Positions 1-11,530 are shown, counted from the stretch's first letter. The stretch is DNA of 64,000 nucleotides from Moringa oleifera (GCA_021397835.1 JAJFZO010000184.1:372001-436000), one strand, 5' to 3'. Numbers and translations are program-made. The notes: a model not told the origin generated them from the sequence alone.

Positions 1-1457
1 TTCGGCTACAACCTCAAAACACTTTTCTTTGCCCATACTATTTGCCATTCTTAGGAGTGGAGATGTGTATTTGATCTGATGCCTTTGCATTTTGCAAGAT
101 TTGGTTCATACTAATTGTTGTCTTCTCACCATAACTAGCATGGAAATAAAATGTCCTCTGTATGAATAGATACATAATTTGTCTATGTAGATCTTCAAGC
201 TGCTTAATCTATCTTTAGGTTCTGCGATGGCATATTTGTGAAACTTGGATGATAGCTTCACCAATTTTTTCCTCATTTTTTAAAGAAAAAGAAAAGAAAA
301 CCCCTTGACCCTCTGTGCTTAAGTTAACCAAAAACAAACATTGGTTATAATGAGCTCTGTTTGATAGCTGCAGCATAAAGTAATTAATTATTTCCTATAA
401 ATTTAAGGTCAAAGATTATATGTCCTCACCATCAAAAATATCATGTACAAATGCATTCATAAGAAGTTATTAAATTCATCTAACTCATCAATAATTAACT
501 ATCTCGAAGTAAGTGAAAGCTCACTCAAATTTTAATCATCAATTACCCAAACCATCTATATAAAGCTGCACCCATGTTATTGATCATCAATGACACCAAA
601 CTTTATCAATTAACCAACTAATCAAATGAAATCTTTCTTACTGAGGTCATGTGACAATGCCAAGTAGTGTTTGTAATACAATGATAGTGCATATATAGGG
701 GCCAAAAGAATCAGACTTGACCAGTGCTGCTCACATGTGCACTGGCCAGTGATTGTTGCAATACAGTTGTTGCAAGTGCATTGCAACTAGCAAACATTTA
801 TAAGAATACTGCCCCTAAAAGCAATTGGTTTGGCTAAAGGCTGATAATTAATCAATTGAAGGCTCATTAGAAATGTTAGAAATAAATTATTTACATATAA
901 GATATACATCGTAAAATAGAATTTATATGATGAAGATGATGATCATAATAAGAAGAAGAATTATTATAACCCAAAAGATAATCAATTGAGAGAGAATATC
1001 AAGGTGGCATCTTAATTTCTTTTACTTTGCTTGCTTGACCTTTTAATCATTGTCACAATTATTAACGTCTATTTGAGTTATTATTTTTACTATTATATTT
1101 ACTGCTATTCTTGTTACTGTTATACATTTATTTTCCTATTATATTTACTATGATAAGAAATTTTTCATTAAACAATGGCTAACCATTAAGGAAGATGCTT
1201 AGGTATAGCACAGAGATGGATGCATTACACATGTAAATTGAAACACCTAAGAAATTAAGTGCATCAACTTACAAATGTTTCACACAGACAACTTGTGTCA
1301 TGGACAACATACTAAAGAAGACTTTCATCTTCTGTGCAAGTTCTTTCATTGGTCATATGGACTAATCCTTATAAATTAGGTTATCAAATGCAACTGCAAT
1401 CAAATAAATGAAAGGATCAAATCATGAATGCATGTAAATTAGCACAAGAACAACATT
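1..1457. other. Non-coding AT-rich flank left of CACTA-1
   Basis: No open reading frame, RNA gene or transposon end can be recognised here. The DNA is AT-rich and ordinary in composition. The only structure that stands out is a TATA-like box near 557 followed by leader-like sequence (listed separately) and a short palindrome, CACTGGCCAGTG, near 740. The stretch ends at the ATT that is duplicated on the far side of CACTA-1. Confidence 0.5.
557..628 (+). promoter_or_regulatory. Possible TATA box and short leader
   Basis: A TATATAAAG box at 557-565 is followed at a plausible distance by an A/C-rich leader-like stretch and an ATG at 626. The frame closes after only 13 codons (MKSFLLRSCDNAK). This may be the broken front of a gene or a chance arrangement. 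No downstream coding sequence was found to support it. Confidence 0.22.
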
Positions 1458-1477
1458 CACTACAAGAAAACAAATCT

Positions 1478-1815
1478 TTTATGACGGGCAATACCCGTCA
1501 TAGAAAGCTTTTTATGATGGTCAGAAAATTGTCATTATAAGTGATGTCATAAAAACTTTATGACGGTCTAAAAGACCGTCATAAATTCTTAACGGTTTTT
1601 AACCGTCATTAAAAAGTTAGAATATTAATGACGGTCTGTAATGGACCATCATAAAAAACTTATGACAATCCATTACAGACCGTCATAAAATATATTGATG
1701 ATATCATGACGGTCTTTCTGACCGTCATTAAAAAAAAAATTTAATTATCAACGGTTTTGTGAATAACAGAAATGTGTACTTTTTATGACGGTTTTTATGA
1801 CCGTCATAAAAATGT
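1478..1815. repeat. Left subterminal palindromic repeats of CACTA-1
   Basis: Six to seven short palindromes sit within the first 360 bp of the element. They take the form ATGACGG...CCGTCAT or ATGACGGTC...GACCGTCAT with 2-8 bp loops. In CACTA elements such subterminal repeats are the binding sites of the element's own DNA-binding protein. Some copies have CG changed to CA or TG (for example ATGGACCATCAT), which fits loss of methylated CpG. Confidence 0.85.
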
Positions 1816-1819
1816 TTCA

Positions 1820-2630
1820 TGTTTTATTATATATTTTTTATTAATTAATCATAAAATTTTTTATAATTTTTGTAAATTAATTAATATTTATAATTTTTTT
1901 TTGCAATTACAGTCAAACAATACAAAAATGTCAAACAAAAAAATACATATATTTATAACTACAACTATTATCATTTTACAAAATAAAATAATATTAATTA
2001 TCAAAAACAAACAATATATCTATAAATTAAATTACATAATTGTCATTTTCATTGCTCCGTTCTATCATTACACCAAAAAATACTCAGTGCATTAGATGTG
2101 TCACTCCTCCAATAGTTATAGAAAAGATACATTATTATATAAGCTCTATTTACCATATAATTAATTTACATATCAAAATAAATAAGTAATTATAATAAAG
2201 CTTGAAAATCAAATATAATAAAAAGTTGAGAATGCATCTAGATGTCAAAAATATAACTTCTTGTAACCTATAAGGTTTATATATTAATCATAATATGCAA
2301 TTTTCTATTCTAATTCCCTACATCTAGGCATCAAAAGTGTAACTTCTTGTAATGCAACAGTAAGTGTGAAAATTAACTGATTATGAACATATTTATTTTA
2401 TATGCATGCTTGAATACTTCCCCTTGTTTTTTGCTTTACCAACTGCTTAAAGATGACATTTATAGAATTCTCAATAGAATTGACTAAGAACTTAATAGAA
2501 TTAGTAGATGACTCAATGAATAGAATGAGTAGAGCTTTCAATGAATAGAATTAGTTCATCATACTTGAATTTAACCAAGACAAACAACACACAATTAAAA
2601 TACACTATTAATGAGCTAACAAGGATTACA
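1820..2630. other. AT-rich non-coding part of CACTA-1
   Basis: This stretch lies between the left subterminal repeats and the 3' end of the minus-strand transposase/Ulp1 gene. It is very AT-rich. One plus-strand ORF of 107 codons (1772-2095) is low-complexity, rich in I, N, Y and K, and I do not regard it as a gene. The stretch probably contains the 3' untranslated region of the minus-strand gene. Confidence 0.5.
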
Positions 2631-5600
2631 TACCTGGCTATGATAGTAACTGTTGTACATGCATAGCCCATTCACCACGTACTTCATCAATTTCTTCATT
2701 ACTATACGTATCCTTACCATTGAACTTTAAAATTAAAACACAAAAGAAGATAACATAATCAATTTGATATTATTTATAAATATAAAATATTTAATATGTA
2801 AATAAAATAAATAATTTGACCTTCTCACAAAGAATTTTTGGATCTTCAATTATTTCCTTCATAAATCGAAGTACAAAATAGCCACATTCTACACCACCTC
2901 TTGGAATCAGTGCCTATACAAGTAGAAACATAATCATTAACACATATTATTTTTAATATTATTAATAATAAAAAAAATAAAATGAACTCACTTGAATTAG
3001 TTGCCATGTAATATTTGATCTCACACGAAACATTTGAAAACCCCTGTATCATTAACCAATAAACATTTGAAAATATGTAGTATTTAAAAGTAATAATGAA
3101 ACCAATAAACAAAAGACATAAAGTAAGACTTGTACTCACATGGTCATAATGTTTTTAAGATCAGGTCCTACTTCGTGACCCAAAGAATTCAAATGATACA
3201 CTATTCGTGATGCCATATCAATAACCACTAATTCCCAATGAAATCTATTCGTAATAAGAAAAACGAAAGATGATAAATAGCTAAATGAGATATTTCTTGG
3301 TAAAGCAATTAAGATAGAAATTTCTTACTTTGGATTGTAAGGCATGAAAAGAATTTGGTTTAAATGTGTTTTTTCTAACCGCTTAGCAATATGTCGTGCT
3401 CTATCTTTTAACCTACTTTCATTGTTTAGTCCATCAGAGAGTGAGACAATCACAGGATTGATGAAGCCAAATTGTTTCAACTTTTTCGTATCCTTCAAAT
3501 TAGCATGTAGATATCTGAAAGTAAACAAATTAAAAGTTAAATCATATAAATACAAATATTGAAATAAACTGATATTGAAATTTCGTCTCACTTGATATAC
3601 AGACAAATGCTAGTTCCTCTTACTTTTTTTTGTCAATCATGATAGTCTGATCCAATATAACAATAAAATAGACAGCAAAAAACATCATCATCAAATCTTA
3701 CTCTAACTTCATTTCGCATATTAATCATCAATGGATAAGCTGCTTTTGCGAACTGCTCTAGAGCTTCCTCAGAAATGGATCCCACTTTTTTACTGATTTC
3801 CTTTTCCTTTGTCCCCAAACATGTGACAATAATAAATTTTAAAAGTCAAATAATTTTAACATGAAAAGAAGCAAAGATAATATACCACATCTAAAACTGT
3901 CTCACCTCCATAACAATATGAGTAGAAACCAAGTCTTTAGGCCAACTTACATGATGACCCAATGCATCTTTAACAAATATAAGATATTCATCCTCATTTT
4001 CAATAGGTAGTTGAGCATCTTGACTGAATATTTGATCAACAGAAACCACAAAATTGGTAGAAGAACTATCAATAATAGTGCCTATTGCAATAACATTTTC
4101 TAGTGTATCCACTGCTAATTTACGTACAACACCCTATTCACAAAAAAAAATAACATTATTAATAATAATTAATAGTAAAAACAATGTCTATAGCATTAAA
4201 TAAATAAGTAAATACCTTCATCTTTAAATCTTCATCAAAAGCATCGCAAGAATCCTTTATAGGCATTGGTGAATCGAGTTTTTGTATCTTATTGGAGCTA
4301 TGACCTTCAAGTTGTACAACACATAAATGTGTATCTGTGCTTCCTTGAGTCAACAACAACAGTTTCTACTCTACCTCAGCCAAGTGAGCTTCTAGATATG
4401 CTACCTTATTAGGAGTAGAAAAAAAGACCGAATGAGTGATAAACTTTCCAACTCCTCTAACTCGACCCCTATGCTCATTAGTACCAAGAGCTTTGCTTAA
4501 AATGTCATCACTACCTGAGAATGTAATGGTGCCAGCTTTTGACTGCTCCATTAACTCATCCTATAATAATCCATGCTAAATTAAGTATAAATTTGATATA
4601 AATTAATTTGCCTAATTTTATAAGCTATTATTGATGACTTGCATGCAATGAACATAATATATTGCAACTTAACTTTAAGTGCATCAAGAAAACAATTAGG
4701 GAAGAAAAATATAGAATACTTTCTTTCTGGGTGTCTTTGTTCATAAGCCAAGAAAAAGTGGTATACCAGTTGGTTAGACCATACTGCCTTACCGCTTGAA
4801 TAATATTCCCTTAGTGCCTCATTGTCTTTAAACTTTAGTAAACAATCTTATAAAGACAAGATTTCTAACGCTTATGTAAGATTCAAAAAAAAAAAAAACA
4901 CTTACAATTTTTTCAATGATAGGCATTGTTTTTGGTGCGTAATGTCCTTTTTTATCTTGTCGCGCTAGCTTCCATAATTCACTACGATCAATCTCCCCTT
5001 CTACCTTGAGTTCTGATTTATGTAAAAATGGAGTAATAAATTAAAAATTATAAAGAATGTATCTTCAAATCATCATAAAGAATATAAGAGTGAGAAAGTT
5101 ACCAATTTGTGCTCCAAGGTTGCATATCCACCTCGACTCAATCGATGAGGATATTTACTATGTTTTTGTCTTTTTTTTTGTTCCTCACTTAATTCTACAA
5201 TGTCATTATAGTTAATGAAGAAACATGAATTATTTATTGTTTAAAACATATATTATAATTTAAATGTACCTTAAAATTCTCTGATAGTCATGATTTAACG
5301 AACCTTTCCCAATCATTTTGTGAAATGAAACTGTAGATCAAAGGTGGTCTCGCTATAGCATCAAGATTGTCGACAAAAGGCATTATATATTTTGTTGTCA
5401 GGATATTCTTGAATGTTCTAAATTTGTTTCCAATTGATTGTAAGATAGACTTTTTCATGCGATGATCAATTTCAAATGCATCCTACAAATGAAATTTGAT
5501 AAGTTACTATGCTAATAAAAAATATAATAATTAAATATTTAGGGTGAAAGTGTTAAACCTGAACATATTCCCACATTTTTTTCTTTCAAATGATCAGGAA

Positions 5601-6117
5601 CCTTTCACCAGTCATTATAAGTTATAGGTACCATGGTACGTGCAAGAACTCCAAGAGTAAACACAAGAGATTTAGCTTGAGCACCATATGGTACACCTTT
5701 TGAATTAAACTGTACCACCTTCTTTATCCTTAAACTTTTTTGGTTCAATAATTTCATTGGTCTTCTGGATTTAGTAGGTGAATCTGACAACTTCTTAGTT
5801 ATATCTGCAATCCTACAAACATAAAATGTAATCCAAATAAATAATTAAAGCATAATTCATTACATGATACTAGTTTTTACAATAAATAATAATGTCATAA
5901 AAGAAAAAGGAAAACAATCAAACCTTTTTGCCTTCAGTTAAAAAGTTTACTTGTAAGCTTCTTCAACACTTAATAATGTCAAATTAGCACATGATTGACA
6001 AAGACATCTAATGAGTGTAGGATCTTCACAATGAGAAATGGCAAAAGCAAGAAACTCATCCACTCTATCAGAAAACTCCTTGGACAATCTATTCAAGTGC
6101 ATCCAAGATTTATCCAT
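2630..6117 (-). pseudogene. CACTA-1 transposase-associated / Ulp1-type protease gene, broken
   Basis: Read on the minus strand, the gene starts at ATG 6117 with MDKSWMHLNRLSKEF, the Transpos_assoc signature of plant CACTA proteins. Segments typical of plant Ptta/En/Spm (Transposase_24) proteins follow: VVQFNSKGVPYGAQAK near 5.7 kb, MPFVDNLDAIARPPLIYSF near 5.35 kb, YPHRLSRGGYATLEHKL near 5.1 kb and EHRGRVRGVGKF near 4.45 kb. The C-terminal half is a C48 (Ulp1/SUMO-protease-like) domain: NQILFMPYNPK near 3.35 kb, FHWELVVID with the catalytic His near 3.22 kb, and GGVECGYFVLRFM with the catalytic Cys near 2.88 kb. The usual YLDSL is YHLNSL here, so the catalytic Asp is Asn. Breaks include TGA after YNDW near 5.6 kb, a nearby frameshift, and a TGA in VKS*LSENFK near 5.3 kb. 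Several introns separate the pieces. Exon ends are approximate. Confidence 0.85.
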
Positions 6118-6691
6118 ATTTTATCCTATGATGACAAATAAAAGAAAACCCACTTATTATGCATGTTTATTATGTATATAATACATATCATGTAAAGTAA
6201 TGTTATTGTAAAAATAAGATTAAAAAAAAGGTGCTTACTAGACTGAAAGGCCTCAGGCAAAGCGAAGACTATTTCTTCTAAACACATGGTACATTAGTAG
6301 ATTACTAAGAAATTACCAACCTGGAATGATGTTACTTGTGCAGAAAAAGTAATGGCTTCTATCTAAAGGGTTTTGACTTTTCTTTCAAGTTCTATTAATA
6401 TGTGACAAGCTTTCCTTTCCTTCAAACGAGCAATTGACTATCACAGCAATTATCTTGCATGATGAACCGTATCATCTGTGAGGAAAAAAAACCTTTATTA
6501 CTAGCACAAAAAAATACTAAAAAAGTTTTATTTTAATTGAAGTGTCAGAGTATCAATAAACTTTTTCTCTCAATGATTATTCTTTATTATTAGTTTCTCT
6601 CAAGGATTCAATTCATGTACTAAATGGAAGTGCTATATTATGACACCGATATGCAGTAAAATGATAAAATATTGGTGCTTTTTTCTTCCAT

Positions 6692-6910
6692 ATGGCGGGG
6701 TCAGCCAAGTGGCAGCTCCTTTTCCAACCTTACATGTGTGATGATTCTCTGAAAAGAGCAAACCTGGCCAGCCCACCAGGATTCAATTATCAACCTAGGA
6801 TTCAATTATCAACACATAAATATGATGACAACTTTGAACAGCACAAAGACATCTTAGATGAGAAAGAATTAAGTGTCCGAATTGCCAGCCAACTAACATT
6901 TATAATCTAA
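6692..6910 (+). other. Unrecognised 72-codon ORF inside CACTA-1
   Basis: The ORF begins MAGSAKWQLLFQPYMCDD and lies between the transposase start (6117) and the right end of the element. Local base composition is richer in GC than the surrounding element, and the ORF does not resemble CACTA proteins. A plausible reading is a captured scrap of a host gene, as CACTA elements often carry, but I do not recognise the donor. It contains a short direct repeat, with two copies of AGGATTCAATTATCAAC at about 6779 and 6796. Confidence 0.3.
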
Positions 6911-7019
6911 AATTCTGGTCCAAGAATGAGTAAGCATGCTTTGACAACAAGCTTTCCTGCCTATAGGGATGAGAAAACGCAGCCTGTGAAAGCAGTACCT
7001 AAGGCTGTCTAAGCTACGT

Positions 7020-7123
7020 TTTTTATGATAGTCTTTTTAGACCATTATGTATTCAATTTTTTAATGACGTTCATAAAAGACCGTCATAAAATACCGTCAT
7101 TAAAAATAATTTTTTTTGTAGTG
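7020..7123. repeat. Right subterminal repeats and terminal inverted repeat of CACTA-1
   Basis: The last 100 bp carry ATGACGTTCATAAAAGACC, GACCGTCATAAA and ACCGTCATTAAA, matching the left-hand subterminal modules. They end in the inverse of CACTACAAGAAAA. The host flank begins at ATT 7124. Confidence 0.85.
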
Positions 7124-7126
7124 ATT

Positions 7127-7370
7127 CCTCAACATGCACTGTGTCTGTGAGTAATGTGGTCACATTATAGAGTCTTTTGAGCACCTCAAACGCAGCAAGA
7201 CTAAGCACATGTTTAATCCTTGTAATCTCATGCAATATTTCTGTTTGACCAAAGTAGTCTAAGATTTCGAATATCATCATTGACCACACATTATTACACG
7301 GCCAATAATAGTTCCTTCTGAGCAATTTTTTTAGTTTCAAAGCTAAAACATCTTGAATCTCCAGTTTTAC
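7127..7370 (-). pseudogene. Minus-strand fragment, possibly LRR-like
   Basis: An open minus-strand stretch from 7340 encodes a Leu-rich segment including LLRRNYYWPCNNVW and RIKHVLSLAAFEVLKRLYNV. The pattern of hydrophobic positions is like that of plant F-box/LRR/FBD proteins, but the match is weak. It is cut by CACTA-1 at 7123. It lies downstream, on the minus strand, of the better FBD match at 8034-8316, so it would belong to a second or rearranged copy. Family assignment is tentative. Confidence 0.25.
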
Positions 7371-7379
7371 ATTATAAAA

Positions 7380-8030
7380 TTAGATGAACAGGCAAGATGA
7401 TACCTAAAACAAAAAATTCTTTGAAAGTACAGTGAGTAATGGATGTATAGAAATTGAAAAGATTGTCCTATGTTAATTCCCCTTTTTTATGTGAGATATT
7501 GTTAATACTTCTAACATACTCCTAGCAAGCACATGCACTATTAATCCCAAAATTGCTCCCACCAAGTGGAAAACCTTGTTGAAAGAAACCTAATAACTAA
7601 CCATAAGATGTTGTCATACCTCGTCCAATTCAACATGGTCATTTCATTGAACATGACTCTCTAGATGTAACTTTATCACAAGAGAACCTTGAATTTTGTG
7701 AAAGACAAGATTGTTTGTTAATTTAATAATTATAAATATATGCTTAACTTGTAAAACAATAAAATAAGTAACAAAAAAGTAATTTAAATTAAGAAAACAG
7801 TAGCATTTGTAAAATAAAGTTTAAGTTTGACAAAGCACACCATGTAATTATTATAGAGCCATCTAACTTAAGGATGAATGTTAAGACCAATACATACTCA
7901 GACCTAACCCTCTTTTTACCCTTTTAGCCAAGGTAAGTGCATGTTAAATAAATAGAGTTAGTTACATGTTTAATAATTGCTTCACAAAGTATATGTTACT
8001 ACATTATGATGAGCACAAGTATGTCTACAA
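7380..8030. other. Non-coding stretch
   Basis: AT-rich sequence with no recognisable coding or repeat structure. It separates two minus-strand fragments that may both derive from F-box/FBD genes. Confidence 0.4.
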
Positions 8031-8033
8031 TAC

Positions 8034-8316
8034 TTAGCTTAGCAGAGCTCTGTTGTGGTAAATCTCTAAAATGAAAACTACTTGAGTATTTGATCTGGGA
8101 AATGCTAGTACCTTCTGGATAACCTTGGCTTTTTCTTCATCAATAACCTTAAAATGCTTCTCTTACCCAGCTTGTTTATCGTTTGTGGGAGTGAAGATGC
8201 ACATTTTAACTAATGTTTTTGCATTCTCCAAAAATAATTTCACAACACTTGGCTCATTTTCCTCAATAAAGTCCATAGAGAAAACATCCACTAGATCATC
8301 AAGCATTCTCTACTGA
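8034..8316 (-). pseudogene. FBD-domain fragment of an F-box-like gene
   Basis: Minus-strand translation gives EENEPSVVKLFLENAKTLVK, then one in-frame stop, then KVIQKVLAFPRSNTQVVFIL. This is the usual layout of the plant FBD domain at the end of F-box/FBD/LRR proteins: a helix with FLENAK..L..M followed by LL.FPR....V.F. The frame ends at a stop near 8034. The internal TAA after NDKQAG shows it is broken. With the F-box-like piece at 10013-10146 it may be the remains of one gene on the minus strand, interrupted by repeats. Confidence 0.5.
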
Positions 8317-8459
8317 TAAGCTTTTTGAACAAATAGATCATTGATTCTCAAGCTGTAAACAAATGCAATGCAATTGATTGTTTGTTTCATATGTTACTTA
8401 AGATCTTATAGAAAAAGAAACTGTTTTGTAAGAGTGCAAAGATAAGGTCTCACGAGTGC

Positions 8460-8760
8460 TTACCCATGATTATACACTACACTTTGAGTTACATTGAAAC
8501 TAGTTTGCCTATCAATGTTTGGCTTGAAACTCTCATTCACCCTCCATGCTACAGTAATCTTGATGTTGCTCTCTATTATGTCTTTCTCACTCCAGGAGCA
8601 ATGTCCTAATTCTAGCTCCAAACATTGGAGTAGCCTCCACGAGCATTCAAAATCAATGTTACATTTAGTACTCACAAGATTAGGAGCTTGTCATGTATCT
8701 TCGAAACATCAAAAGTTAGCAATGTTTCATTGATCAATATTTTTAAAAGTAATAACAAGA
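8460..8760 (-). pseudogene. Possible LRR part of the broken F-box/FBD gene
   Basis: The minus-strand ORF 8675-8460 reads CNIDFECSWRLLQCLELELG near its start. This resembles the strand preceding the FBD domain in F-box/FBD proteins (hydrophobic, L.L.L.LG). It sits upstream of the FBD fragment in the expected order. The remainder of the ORF does not match, so the coding frame may be lost or an intron boundary missed. Confidence 0.27.
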
Positions 8761-8949
8761 TAATAACAGGGTTGACAATCTACATCACATTGTACATGTC
8801 CCCACATCATGGTGAGCACATAGCAAGGACACTTATTATGATAGGAGAGAATATAATCATCTGTGTCATAAAAACAAAACTATGTATATTGATAATACTT
8901 ATAGGCAGAGCTATGTGTGGTTAATCTTGAAGATGAAACTTATGACAAG

Positions 8950-10010
8950 GCATCCGAGCGAAGAGAACAGACTTAACCTAAAAGTGAAGCGGTAACCAAT
9001 AAGCTAATAGAGTAAAGGTCGAGTCAAAGTCGAATGACTCGACTATGGTACTGCATAGAGCATCAAAGGATACCTCGCCAGTGGTGAGATCAAAAAGAGA
9101 AAGGAGATAGGCCTCCCTTCAAGTATAGAGACTTAGCATTACCCAATAATTCATTAGCACAGATGATAGAAAATAACAACCCAATTAAAAGGATTCAGAT
9201 CCAAAATCTTTATCTGATGTTATTTACGCTTTTATCTTAAGGTTCTAAATTTAATCATTATTTTAATAGTACCTTCTATTTATTACTCTTGCAGAAAAGC
9301 TCATGCTAAAAGCGATGCAAATTTTGAATATTAAATATTCTTAGATCGAACAAAGCAAACTATAAAAATTTATCGTGGAGTCATGCTGAACAAGATGCAA
9401 TGATTCATTGCCTCATATCAGTCAAAAATAACAAGCATTAACTACTAAAACATTATAAAAGAATTCCATTCTAGTATTTTCGTTAAATTTTTTTATTTTA
9501 ATAAGTTTTTTTATCTATTAAGCTTCATTATTTACTATTTCTAGACTCAAGATTTAGGCAAGAAAAATATAAATATTGTAAATAAAATTTTCTTAATCCA
9601 ACAAAATATAAATTTGTTCAAAGAGTCTTATAAACAAATCTAAGTCATATTCAATCAGATGATAACTTTGAAGTGGATTTAGCATCAATCTCAATTTTCC
9701 CAGATTATCCAAAAATAATCGTCTAAGCAAAGTTCATTGATTTTCAAACCAAAAATCCAATGAATATGATGGATCATCAGCTTCCCCCAACTCCCTTCTA
9801 TTTCTCATTAATCAAACAATATGAAATCCTATACAAGTTCTTAAATGAAATGTTAATTAATTTATTTCAACACTGAATTCACATGATAGATCATAATATT
9901 CCTTTTAGTTTTCCTTAATTTTTCATTGGCAAAAGAAAAAGCAGGCATAAGCCAAAAATAAAAAATAAAAATAATTAAGATAAAATGGGAAATGGCCGAA
10001 ATGAAAGCTC
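8950..10010. other. Non-coding repeat-like DNA within the F-box remnant
   Basis: This stretch separates the F-box-like exon from the FBD/LRR pieces and probably consists of inserted repeats. Bases 8950-9120 have a different, more GC-balanced composition, including a mirrored GAGTCAAAGTCGAATGACTC motif near 9012. Bases 9505-9930 are one copy of a diverged repeat that recurs at 11080-11530. No coding sequence was seen. Confidence 0.4.
9505..9930 (+). repeat. Diverged direct repeat, copy 1
   Basis: This block shares a colinear series of matches with 11080-11530: TTATTTACTA/TTATTTATTACTC, AAGATTTAGGCAAGAAA/AAGATTCGGCTAAGAAA, TTTCTTAATCC/TTTCTTAAACC, then AATTTGTTCAAAGAGTCTTA/AATTTGGTTCAAGAAATCTTA, and near the end ATGATAGATCAT. 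A shorter partial relative lies at about 9260-9390. The family is not recognised. Confidence 0.5.
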
Positions 10011-10012
10011 AC

Positions 10013-10146
10013 CTGAAAATTTGACGTTACATTGGCAAGTTACTGATTCCATACTTGTTAGCATCTTCATGAATGTGATCGTCGTCATCATCATCTTCTT
10101 CTTCTTCTTTATCTTGTTCTTTGGTGACTGAGTTTGTTGCATACAT
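10013..10146 (-). pseudogene. Possible first exon of an F-box protein
   Basis: From ATG 10146 the minus strand reads MYATNSVTKEQDKEEEED, an acidic run, then KYGISNLPM, a stop, and RQIFR. The segment I-S-N-L-P followed by a QIF-like strand is the beginning of many plant F-box domains. A CAG|GTGAG donor-like site lies at about 10013. The stop within the F-box and the lack of a downstream F-box core make this a broken gene. The FBD-like fragments at 8034-8760, on the same strand, may be its distant 3' part. Confidence 0.35.
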
Positions 10147-10149
10147 TTT

Positions 10150-11080
10150 TTGGCTAGTGTTAAAAGAAATCACCTTGTCTTGGTTTATGTTAGAGTTCTA
10201 GATTAAGGTTTTGCTTTTTTCTTCTCTAATCCTATGAAGATAAATAAAATAGTTGTTATATATCTGTCGATGCAGCCCTAACAATTCAAATTGGGTCAAC
10301 TAAGACTCAACACCTAACAAATAAGGCCTTAAACGCTGCAGAGCCATACACATTTCTTTCCTTCTCTCTCAAGAGGCTCTTCCCTACAATAGCAACAAAT
10401 GTTGTTTTCTAATCATATTTTGCATTGAAGTAGAATGTCTTAATATCATTAGACACACTAATCATAAATTTTGCAAGTAACTTCATCAATGAAAAAAAGA
10501 ATTTAACCTGTGTAAAATTTATTTTACTTAGTGAATACAGATTGTGTTTTCGTAATCCTCATTGTCTTTTTGTTACTATCTATTTTAAAATCTTTATAGA
10601 GCTATTATCTATTGTGAAATCTTTGTATACTCCGGAATTCATAATTTTGCAATGATACTAAAGCCACCAACTTGTATAATTATCGAATATGCATAGTTCT
10701 TTTTTAATCAAAAGTATTTCCGAGGTTTAGTTACAGATGGTTGAAATAGTATAGAAAAATGACATGTCCACTAATCAGTATTGTGAAATCGGAGTAGGGA
10801 ATCAGATTGTAGAATCAGAATTAACCACATGAATAACATGTTTTACCTTTAACTTTTTCTAGTTCTTTCTGGGTCCTTTGCAGTTCTATATTTATGTCGA
10901 TAGGGATTAGGATCAAAACATATTGATACTATGTTAACCATAAGGGCAAAACCTTTTTTTTTTTTTTCGCTGGAACTCTTCTTCCATTTCCTCTATCCAG
11001 ATTTGTTTCAATTACAAAGGAATTACAAAACAATTCAATTTCAGTATGTCTCCATTTGATGGTATTAGCTAATAAGCTTT
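10150..11080. other. Non-coding stretch
   Basis: No gene recognised. It may contain the promoter or leader of the minus-strand F-box remnant (CT-rich sequence at 10350-10390). It also contains a 13-base T run near 10953-10967. Confidence 0.35.
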
Positions 11081-11530
11081 TTATCTACTAAGCTTTTAGT
11101 TTTAAGCGTCAATTCAGTAGTAGTACCTTATATTTATTACTCTTAGGCGCAAGATTCGGCTAAGAAAGATACAAATTTTGTAAATAAGGTTTTCTTAAAC
11201 CGAAAAAATATATAAATTTGGTTCAAGAAATCTTATGAACAAACTTAATCACATTTAATCAAATAAAGTTTTTTAACTAAATCCTAAATACTCCTAGGTA
11301 ATAGATGATTATCGAAAAGTAATTATTTGGAGTAACTTTCATTGACCTTTTAAACCAAAAATTCAACGATTATGATAGATCAATAATTTCCTTTAGTTTT
11401 GCTAAATTTTTCTTATACCAAATAAAGGCAAACTAAGTTCTTCACCGAAAACTAAATTTACATTTTATTTTTTCTACTGCACCAACAAATGAACATGATA
11501 GATCATCATTTTTCCTTTTAGGTTTAGGAG
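11080..11530 (+). repeat. Diverged direct repeat, copy 2
   Basis: Colinear with 9505-9930 (see that entry). The two copies start about 1.6 kb apart in the same orientation. They could be old LTRs, a segmental duplication or two copies of one non-autonomous element. No terminal repeats or target duplications were identified. Confidence 0.5.

Larger units (their letters stand above)
1458..7123 (-). mobile_element. CACTA-1: complete En/Spm (CACTA) transposon with Ulp1-type gene
   Basis: The element begins CACTACAAGAAAA at 1458 and ends with the inverse TTTTTTTGTAGTG at 7123, giving about 5.67 kb. The trinucleotide ATT flanks both ends (1455-1457 and 7124-7126), the 3-bp target duplication expected for CACTA elements. 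Both subterminal regions carry ATGACGGTC/GACCGTCAT repeats. The single recognisable gene is on the minus strand and is full of stops and frameshifts, so the element is dead as an autonomous unit. It lies beside scattered F-box/FBD-like pieces. Confidence 0.93.

Noticed and set aside
1772..2095. 107-codon plus-strand ORF in CACTA-1
   Set aside because: Low-complexity (I, N, Y, K), AT-rich, partly made from a subterminal palindrome.
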